Below are positions 24,547 through 32,895 of a stretch of 64,000 bases of DNA, piece after piece. The position numbers and the translations under genes were made by a program. The notes under the pieces are model-generated. The model saw only the letters and a list, made by a program, of their open reading frames with translations. It made no database searches and was not told where the DNA came from. The DNA is from Actinomycetes bacterium (GTDB lineage: Bacteria > Actinomycetota > Actinomycetes > Propionibacteriales > Propionibacteriaceae). Every line of letters begins with the position of its first letter. Position 1 is the first letter of the stretch. The stretch spans positions 1 through 64,000 of the forward strand of contig JAEWOI010000045.1 of NCBI GenBank assembly GCA_023460935.1, read 5' to 3'.

Positions 24547-24919
24547 CGGTCTCCAGGTTGAGGATGTTGCCGTCCGGATCGGCGAACCACACCGAGCGGG
24601 CGCCCTCCATGTTCGCGACATCGCCGTCCCAGGTGATGCCCTCGGCTTCGAAGGTCTGGAAAGTCACCCCCTTCGAACGCAGCGCCGACAACTCCTCGTC
24701 GAACGCTGCGTCGGGCACCTGGAACGAGACCGCGGTGGCCTTGTTGGTGCCGGCGTAGCCCGACCGGTAGACGAAGACGGCGCCGGAGGCGACGCCGTAC
24801 ATCATCCCTTCGGGCAACTCGCTCGTGGGCGAGAGGCCGAGGACCCCCTCATAGAACTCACGCGCCCGGGCCAGATCGCTGACGGCCAGCGTTGGCACGG
24901 CTGGGTAGCTGGACAGCAT
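24536..24919 (-). CDS. VOC-superfamily (glyoxalase/bleomycin-resistance-like) protein
   Basis: A 127-aa single-domain VOC protein: VPTLAVSDLARAREFYEGVL opens the fold and SVWFADPDGNILNLE closes it with the C-terminal metal-ligand Glu. Substrate unknown. The ATG at 24919 is selected over one 15 codons upstream because GGAGGGAGC precedes it. The 190 bases between it and the next minus-strand gene show no further feature. Confidence 0.8.
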   Translation of the reverse strand: MLSSYPAVPTLAVSDLARAREFYEGVLGLSPTSELPEGMMYGVASGAVFVYRSGYAGTNKATAVSFQVPDAAFDEELSALRSKGVTFQTFEAEGITWDGDVANMEGARSVWFADPDGNILNLETATA

Positions 24920-25112
24920 GGCTCCCTCCACGCCGCCACCGGCGACCATCGCCGGCGCCGACATCCCAAAGTGGACGCCGCCGGGCCAACTCCGGCAAGG
25001 CGGAGAATTGCGCGGAGCGGCCTTTCCCTGCGGACCGGAGGACGAGCGGGTCCAGTCCCTCAGGAACGAGCAGCCTCCGTCAACGCTCCCCGGGGAGTGA
25101 GCGGTGCGGGCA

Positions 25113-26090
25113 TCACGACCGGCCGTCCCACCACTGGAGCACGCGGGTGCCGAACAAGGTCAGCCACTTCGAGGGCTGCCCCTCGTCGACGTCCACCTCG
25201 AACCACACCCGGCCGGGCAGCCGGCCACTCTGCAGCCAGGTCCCGTCGGGGAGCCGGGCAGCGCGAATCAGCTCGATCGCGTCGGCCATCCTCGGATCTG
25301 GCGGCGTGGCGTCGAGGCGGGCTGCTTCGCGGAAGTAGTCGGCGGCGTTGAGCACGCTGTAGCGCCACCGGGCGGGGTGGACGAACTGCGTGGTCCACGG
25401 CGCCACCATCGCTCCCGTGCCCAGGCGGCGCATGAGGCTGCGGTCCAGAAGGTACTCCTGCCCGGCGCGTCTGGCTGCGCGGGTGTCCTTGCTGCCGCCG
25501 GTGGCGATCTCGTGGGCGAGCAGACCCTTCAGCGAGTTGAGGGTCGAGTGGAACGAGGACCGCACTGAACCGTTCACCCACTCGCAGTTCCAGCCGCCGT
25601 CGGGCAGGCGGTGGGTGACGAGCCACTCCGCTAGGCCCTCGACATCAGCGCCGAGCCACACCCCATTGGCCAGCGTCCAGGCATTGATGCAGCAGTCCAC
25701 CTCGCCGCCCCAGTACGGCAGGTCGTCGTACTCCCAGCGGCAGTTGGCGGCGAGCAACTGCACCGTGCCGCGACGACGCAACACCTCTGCGTCGAGGCCC
25801 CATTCGCGCAGCGAGTTCAGCGACCAGGTTGTGGCCGTCCACGGCTGACCGGCACCGGGTGCGGCCTCCGGGCCGTCGAAGCCGAATCCTGACGGGAAGT
25901 AAGCCCCGCCCGCCCATTGGCCGTCGGCATCCTGCAGGGCCAGCAGCCGCGCTCCGAAGCCCTCGGTCCCGACCCGGGCTCGCGTGGCCTGCCACACCTC
26001 CGGCGGCTCACCGGCGAGGTCGCGTTCGACCTGCCAGCGCAACGCCGGGTCGGAGTCGAGCAGCCAACCCAGGAGCTCTTCGCGCACCAT
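25113..26090 (-). CDS. Squalene-cyclase/prenyltransferase-like alpha-toroid protein
   Basis: A 325-aa soluble protein with repeats reminiscent of terpene cyclases and prenyltransferase beta subunits: LLALQDADGQWAGGAYF, LVTHRLPDGGWNCEW and IRAARLPDGTWLQSG are QW-like (x-D-G-x-W) motifs. It is about half the size of squalene-hopene cyclase and lacks a clear DxDD, so cyclase activity is unlikely. WxCE and FHSTLNSLKGLL recur in bacterial proteins of unknown role. It stands alone, with no terpenoid genes nearby. Confidence 0.65.
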   Translation of the reverse strand: MVREELLGWLLDSDPALRWQVERDLAGEPPEVWQATRARVGTEGFGARLLALQDADGQWAGGAYFPSGFGFDGPEAAPGAGQPWTATTWSLNSLREWGLDAEVLRRRGTVQLLAANCRWEYDDLPYWGGEVDCCINAWTLANGVWLGADVEGLAEWLVTHRLPDGGWNCEWVNGSVRSSFHSTLNSLKGLLAHEIATGGSKDTRAARRAGQEYLLDRSLMRRLGTGAMVAPWTTQFVHPARWRYSVLNAADYFREAARLDATPPDPRMADAIELIRAARLPDGTWLQSGRLPGRVWFEVDVDEGQPSKWLTLFGTRVLQWWDGRS

Positions 26091-26147
26091 CTGGTGACTC
26101 TAGCCGGGGGTTCTGCCGGTCGGCGGTGGGCGGGCATGCTTTGGTGT

Positions 26148-26726
26148 ATGGGGTTCGACGTGCGTCCAGCTGCGGTGTTCGACGACGTCCGGCAGGTCCT
26201 GGGGCCCAAGCGCCCGGACGCCAACGTCTGCTGGTGCCTCAGCTACCGGATCCCGTCCAGGCAGAACCTCGAGCTGCGCGGCCCCGCCCGCGGCGAACTG
26301 GTCGCCCAGCTGTGCAGTCGGGACCTCGCGCCCGGTGTGCTGGCCTACGACGGCGACGTCCCCGTCGGCTGGGCCGGCGTGGCCCCCCGCGCGGAGCTGA
26401 GCAGCTTCGCCCGCGCCAACAGCCGCATTCCGCACCTGGACGACCTCCCGGTGTGGACGGTGTGGTGCTTCCGCACGCGCGCCGGCAACCGCGGCCGGGG
26501 CATCGCGCACGCGCTGCTGCAGGGAGCAGTGGAGTTCGCACGAAGCCACGGCGCGCCGGTGGTGGAGGGCTACCCGCTGGACAATCGCGGTGAGCGGGTG
26601 GACCTCACCATGGGCTACGTGGGCACCCGCCAGCTGTTCGAGCGCGCGGGCTTCACCTGGGCTTCCGACACCCAATCGGTGCTCAACGGCTTCCCGCGGG
26701 TGGTCATGCGACTCGACCTTCGCTGA
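26148..26726 (+). CDS. GNAT acetyltransferase
   Basis: A 192-aa acetyltransferase. VWTVWCFRTRAGNRGRGIAH contains the strand and GRGIAH CoA-binding loop; EGYPLDNRGERVD and GTRQLFERAGF follow as in the family of small toxin- or antibiotic-type acetyltransferases. The N-terminus NVCWCLSYRIP is Cys/Trp-rich. The ATG at 26148 is used; an ATG four codons upstream is possible. Divergent from the alpha-toroid gene. Confidence 0.78.
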   Translation: MGFDVRPAAVFDDVRQVLGPKRPDANVCWCLSYRIPSRQNLELRGPARGELVAQLCSRDLAPGVLAYDGDVPVGWAGVAPRAELSSFARANSRIPHLDDLPVWTVWCFRTRAGNRGRGIAHALLQGAVEFARSHGAPVVEGYPLDNRGERVDLTMGYVGTRQLFERAGFTWASDTQSVLNGFPRVVMRLDLR

Positions 26727-26744
26727 CCTGATGGTGCCCGAGAT

Positions 26745-27326
26745 TCAGCCGATCCGGCGCAGGGTGCCGCGCCGGCTGCCGTCGTATCCGGCGGCGTAGA
26801 CCAGGACGTCGCGACCCATGGTGAAGTAGTCACCGCCGTCGGGCCGAAGCTCGCAGGACGATGAACTGCCCTCGGTGAAGTCGACCGTGGCGAGGTCGAA
26901 CTGCGGGCCGTCCCCGATCCGGACCAGGACCAGTTCACCCACGCAGCCGTACAGGTCGGTGGTCATCGTCCCGCACGGCAACCCCTCGGCACAGTCGTCC
27001 GGGATGTCGAGGGTCATGGTGTAGCTGAGCCCACCCGCGGAGACCTCACCCTGCCAGCGTCCGCCGAACGCCACCAGAAGGGAGGATCTCGGCACCGGCG
27101 GGACGGTGGCCGCCGGAGTCACCGACGGCGAAGAAGTGGCTGCTGGTGGGGGAACCCTGCTGGCGGGTGCGGCCGGCTGGCCGGCCACTTGCGGACTTGA
27201 GGGCAGATACACCGTCACCAACGTCACTACTGCGGCCACCACGGCCGCGCCGATGGTGCCCAGGGCGGTCCAGGCCGCGGCCCGGGATGCCTCGCGCCGT
27301 TCTGGGTCGACTTTCTGCTCGTCCAT
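26745..27326 (-). CDS. Membrane-anchored hypothetical protein
   Basis: A 193-aa protein: short cytoplasmic N-terminus, one membrane helix (about 20-41), Pro/Ser/Ala linker to residue 80, and an extracytoplasmic beta-rich domain. That domain starts GGRWQGEVSAGGLSYTMTLD and has four Cys (CAEGLPC, YGC, SCELRP) that may form disulfides. Similar sensor domains sit outside actinobacterial Ser/Thr kinases, but no kinase is fused here. Function unknown. Confidence 0.65.
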   Translation of the reverse strand: MDEQKVDPERREASRAAAWTALGTIGAAVVAAVVTLVTVYLPSSPQVAGQPAAPASRVPPPAATSSPSVTPAATVPPVPRSSLLVAFGGRWQGEVSAGGLSYTMTLDIPDDCAEGLPCGTMTTDLYGCVGELVLVRIGDGPQFDLATVDFTEGSSSSCELRPDGGDYFTMGRDVLVYAAGYDGSRRGTLRRIG

Positions 27327-27447
27327 GCGTCCCCGTGACGTCGTCAGGTGCTGATGGCAACGTAGCGCCGGCGGGCCGGCGGCGCAGTGCGCTGAATTGC
27401 CTCGCCCCGGTCCGTCGCCGGCCGCTGGGAGTGGCCCGGCGGGACGC

Positions 27448-27879
27448 TCACCCGCTGTGGTCGAGGGTCATGCCGTGGCGGACGGCCGCGCGCAGCACCT
27501 CGGTGTCGATGTCAGCCAGTCTCCTGAACCTGATGCAGTACCCCGTGACCTTCGCCTTGCCGAGTGCTTCGCCATAGGTCCGGGCCAGGAAGGTCTTGTC
27601 CGGGAGCCCGAGCACGTACACCGAGATGCCGGAGGTGTTGGCGCTCAGCCCGACGCGGTAGAACTCGCGCGAGGAGCCGTCGGCGTAACGGATCGGGTAG
27701 CTGCCGTAGCCGACGCTGGGGTTGGCCACCACCTTGCCCGTGTCGTCGGTGCCGTCACTGAACCGCAGCTCGCAGTTGGGGAAGTCCGCGAGCAGCAAGG
27801 CGTGGAGTGTCCGCAGGTCGGCCTGCTTCGCCTCCGGCAGCCCGGCCAGGTAGGCCTCGACCTGCTCAGTGGTGTCCAT
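27448..27879 (-). CDS. DUF1801-family protein
   Basis: A 143-aa cytosolic protein: YLAGLPEAKQADLRTLHALL is the DUF1801 N-terminal helix pair, and the central GYGSYPIRYADGSSREFYRV with GLSANTSGISVYVLGL is the conserved core of this YdhG-like fold. Family members have no established biochemical role. It is isolated between a membrane protein and the lipase fusion. Confidence 0.78.
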   Translation of the reverse strand: MDTTEQVEAYLAGLPEAKQADLRTLHALLLADFPNCELRFSDGTDDTGKVVANPSVGYGSYPIRYADGSSREFYRVGLSANTSGISVYVLGLPDKTFLARTYGEALGKAKVTGYCIRFRRLADIDTEVLRAAVRHGMTLDHSG

Positions 27880-27983
27880 CGCCGGATGCTAGCAACGACG
27901 CTCGGGACAGGCCCAGACCCCCCGGCTGGCCGGCCGGGCGGCCAGCCAGCCGGCGTGCTCGGGGCGCTAGTAGTATCTCGCGG

Positions 27984-29747
27984 GTGAAACCCGGGCCGGC
28001 GGCCGGCGAGAGGCACTGGGCTGGGCCCCTGTGGTCGCGGCTGGTGATCGGTGGGCTGCTGGTGGCACTGGGCGCCTCGCTGGTGCTGAGGCCGTTCGCC
28101 TCCCTTGCCGTGCTGGTGATCCTGCTGGTGGCGGCGATGGCCGTGGCCGGAGTGGGCGAACTCGTCGGTCGCGACCCCGGCCCGGCCCGCTGGCGCCGGG
28201 TTCGGGGAGCGGCCTACCTGGCGGGGGCGTTGGTGATGCTGGCCTGGCCCGCCGCGACCATCCGCGTGATCGCGGTGACCGTTGCCGCGACCCTGCTGGT
28301 GGAAGGCCTCGCCGACGTCATCCTGGCCCGCGGTCTGGGCGGCACCGCACGGCTCAACGCCGGGCTCGCGGCTGCGGCATCGATCGTGCTCGGCCTGCTC
28401 GCCCTGGCCTGGCCGGACGTGAGCGTGCTGGTGGTGGCGGTGACGTTCGGCGCGCGCGTGCTGATCACCGGCGGCCGCCAGGTGGTGGCGTTCGTCAAGG
28501 GCGACGACCTGCCGCTCCTTTCCCGCCGGACGCGCCCTGCCGCACGTGGGGGCCGGCTGGGGCTGACCGGGACGGTGCTCGGTGCTGCGTTGGCCGCTGC
28601 GCTGGCGCTGGTGAGCCTGGTACTGCACGCCGGCACCCCGGTGCCGGACGCGTTCTACGAGCCGCCCGCGATGCTGCCGGCCGAGCCGGGAATGCTGCTG
28701 CGCAGCGAGCCGTACGACAGCCCGGAGATCCCGGCAGGGGCGAACGCGTGGCGGATCCTCTACACCACGACGCGGGACGAGGGGGTGCCGGCACTGGGCA
28801 GCGGGCTGGTGATCGCGCCCGCAGCAGACGGTGCTGCTCCGACGCCGCGCAGGGTCGTGGCCTGGGCGCACGGCACCACCGGCTTCGCCAACGGCTGTGC
28901 GCCATCGATCCTCCCCGACGGGCTGGCCGCCGGCGCGATGACGGTGCAGGACCAGGTGGTCGAGCGGGGCTGGACGATGGTAGCCACCGACTATGTGGGC
29001 CTGGGGACCGAGGGCGCCCACCCGTACCTGATCGGGCAGGGGGAGGCGCGTTCGGTGCTGGACGCGATCCGGGCAGCGGGACAGCTCAAGGAGGCGGCGG
29101 TCGCCGCAGGGACCGTGGTGTGGGGCCACTCCCAGGGAGGCCACGCCGCGCTCTGGACGGGTGTGCTCGCGCCCAGCTATGCGCCGGAACTGCGAATCGA
29201 AGGGGTGGCGGCGCTGGCGCCGGCCAGCGACCTGCCCGGCCTGATCGACAGCCTCGGCACCGTCACCGGAGGCGAGCTGTTCGCCAGTTACGTGCTGGCC
29301 GGGTACACCGCGGCCTATCCCGACGTCCGGGCCGGCGACGTCGTCCGGCCGGGGGCGAGGATCCTCGCCGAGGAGATGGGCAGCCGCTGCCTGTCCGAGC
29401 GGGCGACCCTGGTCTCGTTGCTGACCGCGCTCACCCTGGACAAGAACATCTGGTCGGGCAACCCCGACACCGGTGCGTTCGGGAGTCGGCTGCGGGAGAA
29501 CGTGCCGGCCGGGCCGATCGCGGCGCCGCTGCTCGTCGCGCAGGGCGCGGCTGACACGCTGGTGGAGCCGGCAGTGCAGGCGGCTTACGTCCGGGGCCGC
29601 TGCGAAGCCGGCCAGCCGGTCGACTACCGCACGTACCCGGGCCGCGGCCATGTGCAGCTGGTCGAGCCGGACTCCCCGGCCGTCCCCGACCTGCTGAGCT
29701 GGACCGCGGCACGGTTCGAGGGGGCGCCGGCGCGCAGCAACTGCTGA
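27984..29747 (+). CDS. Fusion of HdeD-like (DUF308) membrane domain and secretory-lipase-type alpha/beta hydrolase
   Basis: A 587-aa two-part protein. Residues about 18-175 hold six hydrophobic helices resembling DUF308/HdeD, and a further helix (about 190-212) leads outside. The C-terminal 380 residues are a LIP-type alpha/beta hydrolase: WAHGTTGFANGCAPS oxyanion region, nucleophile Ser383 in GHSQGG, and the YPGRGHVQ catalytic-His region. The active domain should face outward, tethered to the membrane. Acyl-ester or lipid substrate is inferred. The GTG at 27984 starts just before the first helix. Confidence 0.8.
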   Translation: MKPGPAAGERHWAGPLWSRLVIGGLLVALGASLVLRPFASLAVLVILLVAAMAVAGVGELVGRDPGPARWRRVRGAAYLAGALVMLAWPAATIRVIAVTVAATLLVEGLADVILARGLGGTARLNAGLAAAASIVLGLLALAWPDVSVLVVAVTFGARVLITGGRQVVAFVKGDDLPLLSRRTRPAARGGRLGLTGTVLGAALAAALALVSLVLHAGTPVPDAFYEPPAMLPAEPGMLLRSEPYDSPEIPAGANAWRILYTTTRDEGVPALGSGLVIAPAADGAAPTPRRVVAWAHGTTGFANGCAPSILPDGLAAGAMTVQDQVVERGWTMVATDYVGLGTEGAHPYLIGQGEARSVLDAIRAAGQLKEAAVAAGTVVWGHSQGGHAALWTGVLAPSYAPELRIEGVAALAPASDLPGLIDSLGTVTGGELFASYVLAGYTAAYPDVRAGDVVRPGARILAEEMGSRCLSERATLVSLLTALTLDKNIWSGNPDTGAFGSRLRENVPAGPIAAPLLVAQGAADTLVEPAVQAAYVRGRCEAGQPVDYRTYPGRGHVQLVEPDSPAVPDLLSWTAARFEGAPARSNC

Positions 29748-29802
29748 ACGGCGCCCGCCCCTGGTGGGACGGGCACCGTCGGGCGGGCGGGCAGGGAGCT
29801 GC

Positions 29803-30276
29803 TCAGGCCTTCTGGTCCTCGACGTCCGGCGCCGGCTGGACCGACCACTCCGGCGGCTCGTCCTTGCCGCTCTCCTCGTCCTTGTCCGCCTGGTCCGACG
29901 TCTTCTGCACGATGCCGGGCGCGTGGTGTACCGGGGCGTAGACGACGTAGAGCTGCATCGGCTCGTCGCCGACGTTCTCGATGTCGTGCCAGTGGCCGGC
30001 CGGCACCTGCACGCTCCACCCGTCGCTGACGTCCCACGTCTGGAGCTTGGCCTTGTTCGTGCCCATCTTCGCCACGCCCTTGCCCGCGTCGAGGCGGACG
30101 AACTGATCGGTCTCGGGATGCTTCTCCAGCCCGATGGAGCTGCCCGGTGGAATCGACATCAGCGTGACCTGGAGGTACTTCCCGGTCCAGGCGACGGTGC
30201 GGTAGTTGGCGTTCTCCACAGTCGCCTTTTCGATGTCGAAGACGTTCGGCTCGGGACCGTTGTCCTTGATCTTCAT
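29803..30276 (-). CDS. Cupin-domain protein
   Basis: A 157-aa single-cupin protein: SIPPGSSIGLEKHPETDQFV gives the first metal motif (His and Glu) and VQVPAGHWHDIENVGD the second (His). The C-terminal 35 residues are acidic, Asp/Glu/Lys-rich and probably disordered. AGGAG lies upstream of the ATG. Related proteins bind metal and may act on or sense small sugars, but the role is unknown. It sits at the edge of the YhfZ-regulated locus but ends toward the lipase gene. Confidence 0.8.
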   Translation of the reverse strand: MKIKDNGPEPNVFDIEKATVENANYRTVAWTGKYLQVTLMSIPPGSSIGLEKHPETDQFVRLDAGKGVAKMGTNKAKLQTWDVSDGWSVQVPAGHWHDIENVGDEPMQLYVVYAPVHHAPGIVQKTSDQADKDEESGKDEPPEWSVQPAPDVEDQKA

Positions 30277-30316
30277 TCGCGCTCCTGTCTCGATGCGATC
30301 CGTTGTTGACCCCGAA

Positions 30317-31306
30317 CTACCCGGCGCGGCGGCCGGTTACACGCCGCGGCCGGGCTGCACCGGCATCGGTGCTGCCGTGTTCCGGTCCGGGCGCTTCCCC
30401 GGACCCAAGCTCGAGCGCCGACAGCACCGAGGCCAGCTCCGGTCGTCCCACCCACCCGGTCAGCACTGCCCTGGAGGCACGCTCCCACACCAGGTGGGCT
30501 TCCGGGCGCTGCATCGGTGTGGTGTCGAGCCCTGCGAGCTCCAGCGGGATGATCGACTCCTGGCGGTGCCAGATCCCCACCTCGATCTCACCCCTGAGCA
30601 CGGCCGCCGGGACGCTGGTGAACGGCATCTCCACGTACCTGGTCGCCCCGGCAGCCAACGGGAACTCTGCCCTGGTCAGTGCCGCGTGGTCGGGGGAGTC
30701 CGGATCGATCGCCACGGTCCGGTGGGCAGTGGGGTCGCTTGCCGCTCGACGCACGCAGACCAGACTGCCCGGGGCGTAGTAGGTGCCCTTGGCCAGCGTC
30801 CGGGTCAGCCGGCCCAGCCGTTCGTCCGGTGCGTCGGCGAGCGCACGTTCGGCCGCTCCCGCCGAGGTGACGCAGATGTCGTAGTCACCCGCCCGCACCG
30901 CCGCGAGGCGGCGGAGCGCCCCGCGCAGGTGGATCACCGTGTGGGGGATGCCGAGGTCGGCGAGCCCCTGCGCCAATGCCTCCTGCAGTTGCGTGGTCTC
31001 CTCCGGGCCCTCCGGTGGCAGGACCAGGCGTACCGGTGCCAGGCCACCGAGCTGCCACAAGGTGCCCACCGAGAGGCCCTGGATCCGCCGACCGCGGTGT
31101 CCGTGCGAGGTGGTCACCAGCGCCTCCCGCTCGGCCAGGAAGGTGAGCGCCCGCTGGATCGTGCCGGCGGCCAGCTGGTAACGCGCGGTGTACTGGGCAT
31201 TCGTCGGCAGCGCAGCGCCGACCCCCAGCGCCAGCGCGTCGGCTGCCAGGGCGTGCAGTGCCGACCCGAGGGCCACGCCGGCGGGAGAGGAGGCGGGAAC
31301 CGTCAC
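30317..31306 (-). CDS. YhfZ-family two-domain transcriptional regulator
   Basis: A 329-aa regulator. The N-terminus has a GntR-like winged helix (QYTARYQLAAGTIQRALTFL, about 36-55). The ligand-binding part resembles E. coli YhfZ as I remember it: LAQGLADLGIPHTVIHLRGA then AVRAGDYDICVTSAGAAE, a periplasmic-binding-type fold. It is transcribed away from the FAD-oxidase gene, with a consensus promoter and a palindrome between the two. It most likely controls the plus-strand locus 31435-38714 and itself, responding to a phosphorylated or polyol-like metabolite. Confidence 0.75.
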   Translation of the reverse strand: MTVPASSPAGVALGSALHALAADALALGVGAALPTNAQYTARYQLAAGTIQRALTFLAEREALVTTSHGHRGRRIQGLSVGTLWQLGGLAPVRLVLPPEGPEETTQLQEALAQGLADLGIPHTVIHLRGALRRLAAVRAGDYDICVTSAGAAERALADAPDERLGRLTRTLAKGTYYAPGSLVCVRRAASDPTAHRTVAIDPDSPDHAALTRAEFPLAAGATRYVEMPFTSVPAAVLRGEIEVGIWHRQESIIPLELAGLDTTPMQRPEAHLVWERASRAVLTGWVGRPELASVLSALELGSGEAPGPEHGSTDAGAARPRRVTGRRAG

Positions 31307-31349
31307 GGCACCATTCTGCCCGGCGTGTACCCGACCTGGTGCGCACCCG

Positions 31350-31378
31350 TTGACAGGACCACCGCGCCGGGCAATAAT
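31350..31378 (+). promoter_or_regulatory. Promoter of the 31.4-38.7 kb locus
   Basis: TTGACA (31350-31355), a 17-base spacer, then AATAAT (31373-31378): the best sigma-70-type promoter visible in the window. The transcript would begin near 31385, about 50 bases before the first gene, exactly at the left side of the palindrome at 31389. Confidence 0.8.
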
Positions 31379-31388
31379 CAGTGGACGG

Positions 31389-31410
31389 AATACTCCATAG
31401 ACGGAGTATT
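31389..31410. promoter_or_regulatory. Palindromic operator, AATACTCC-N6-GGAGTATT
   Basis: Perfect 8-base arms (31389-31396 and 31403-31410) start 11 bases downstream of the -10 box, overlapping the expected transcript start. This is a classic repressor site. The adjacent divergent YhfZ-type regulator is the natural candidate to bind it. Confidence 0.75.
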
Positions 31411-31434
31411 AGACCAAGCCTGAGGTGACAGCCG

Positions 31435-32835
31435 GTGACATCGCTTCCGCCCACAGCTCTCGACGCACTCACGGCGATCGTTGGTGCCGAGGCGCTCAGC
31501 ACGACCCGCGAGGACCTCCAGCGGACGAGCCATGACACCTGGCCCCTGGCCACGAAGTGGGCGATGACGGGACGCCATCCCAACCAGGCCGACCTGCTCA
31601 TCCGGATCACGTCGTTCGACCAGGTCGCCCCGATCCTGAGGATCGCGTGCGCGGAGCAGGTGCCCGTGACGGTGCGTGCGCTGGCGTCTTCGGTCACCGG
31701 GCAGCCGCTGCCGGTCAGCGGCGGGATAGTGCTCGACGTCAGCGCCGTTCCCGCCACTCACGAGCTGGACCAGGTCAACCTCACCGTGCGGGCGACTGCC
31801 AGCCACAATGGCGGCGCCCTGGAGGATGCGCTCCAGGCGCACGGCTTCACCCTCGGGCACTCGCCCCAGTCGCTCTACCGCTCCACCGTCGGCGGCTGGC
31901 TGGCGACGCTGGCCACCGGCCAGTTCTCGTCGTTGTACGGCGGCATCGAAGACCTGGTCGTCGGGTACACCGTGGTGCTGGCATCAGGGGAGACGGTCGA
32001 GTTGGGCGCCTCCCCGCGGGCAGCGATGGGGCCCGACCTCCGCCAGGTCTTCATCGGATCGGAGGGAACGCTCGGCGTGATCACCTCGGTGACACTGAAG
32101 GTGTTCCGCCTCCCGCGGGCGCAACTGGTGCAGACCTTCGCCATGCCGGACGTGCGGGCAGGGCTCGGCTTCCTCCGTGAGCAGTCGGCGCTGGGCCTGC
32201 GGCCCTTCCTGGTGCGCTTCTACGACACCGAGGAGGCCCGCCACGCCATGTCTGACCCCCGGTTCGCCAGCCCCGTGCTGTTCGTGGGCAGCCGGGGTGT
32301 GGAGCGCATGGCACGAGCCGAGTTCGAGACGCTCACCGAGGTCGCCGTGCAGTTCGGCGGGCAGGCTCTCGGGCCCGCCGGGGTCGAGGGCTGGCTGGCG
32401 CGCCGGTTCGACTTCTCCGCTGTCGAGCAACTCCTGGCCCAGCCGGGCGGCTACGCCGAGACCATCGAGGTGGCGCACAACTGGGACCGCCTGGAGGTGC
32501 TGCACTCGCGGCTGAAGGCCGCGCTCGATCCGCTGGCGGACGAGGTGCTCGCGCACTTCTCCCACGTCTACACCCAGGGCTCGTCCATGTACCTGATCCT
32601 GCTGGGCCGGGCCGAGAGTGACGACGCCGCGATCGGCCGCCTCGAACGGATCTGGTCCACAGCGATGGAGACCTGCCTCGAGCTGGGGGCGGAGCTGTCC
32701 CACCACCACGGCGGCGGGCTGGCCCGTTCGCCCTACTCGCGCCGCTCGCTGGGCACGGCGCACCTGGTGCTGCGCAGGCTGAAGGCAGCCCTCGATCCTG
32801 CAGGAATCCTCAATCCCGGAAAACTGGGCCTGTAG
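31435..32835 (+). CDS. FAD-linked oxidase, alkyldihydroxyacetonephosphate-synthase-like
   Basis: A 466-aa flavoprotein of the FAD_binding_4 / FAD-oxidase_C type. VRALASSVTGQPLP (about 80-93) is the pyrophosphate loop; STVGGWLATLATGQFSSLYG and FIGSEGTLGVIT are the vanillyl-alcohol-oxidase fold motifs; the C-terminal LSHHHGGGLARS parallels the SHHHGxG motif of AGPS. It could oxidise a hydroxy acid or polyol, or act on a glycerol-phosphate-type compound. First gene after the promoter/operator, with a GTG start and TGAGG upstream. The substrate is presumably shared with the kinase and dehydrogenase downstream. Confidence 0.82.
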   Translation: MTSLPPTALDALTAIVGAEALSTTREDLQRTSHDTWPLATKWAMTGRHPNQADLLIRITSFDQVAPILRIACAEQVPVTVRALASSVTGQPLPVSGGIVLDVSAVPATHELDQVNLTVRATASHNGGALEDALQAHGFTLGHSPQSLYRSTVGGWLATLATGQFSSLYGGIEDLVVGYTVVLASGETVELGASPRAAMGPDLRQVFIGSEGTLGVITSVTLKVFRLPRAQLVQTFAMPDVRAGLGFLREQSALGLRPFLVRFYDTEEARHAMSDPRFASPVLFVGSRGVERMARAEFETLTEVAVQFGGQALGPAGVEGWLARRFDFSAVEQLLAQPGGYAETIEVAHNWDRLEVLHSRLKAALDPLADEVLAHFSHVYTQGSSMYLILLGRAESDDAAIGRLERIWSTAMETCLELGAELSHHHGGGLARSPYSRRSLGTAHLVLRRLKAALDPAGILNPGKLGL

Positions 32836-32895
32836 CTGCGCGCCGGCGCTGCTGCCGGCCACCCAGCTGGGGCCCCGAACAGATAGGACACAGCA

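Noticed and set aside
27645..29651. A 668-codon minus-strand frame opposite the lipase fusion
   Set aside because: Low-complexity Arg/Gln/His/Pro translation without motifs; shadow of the plus-strand lipase.
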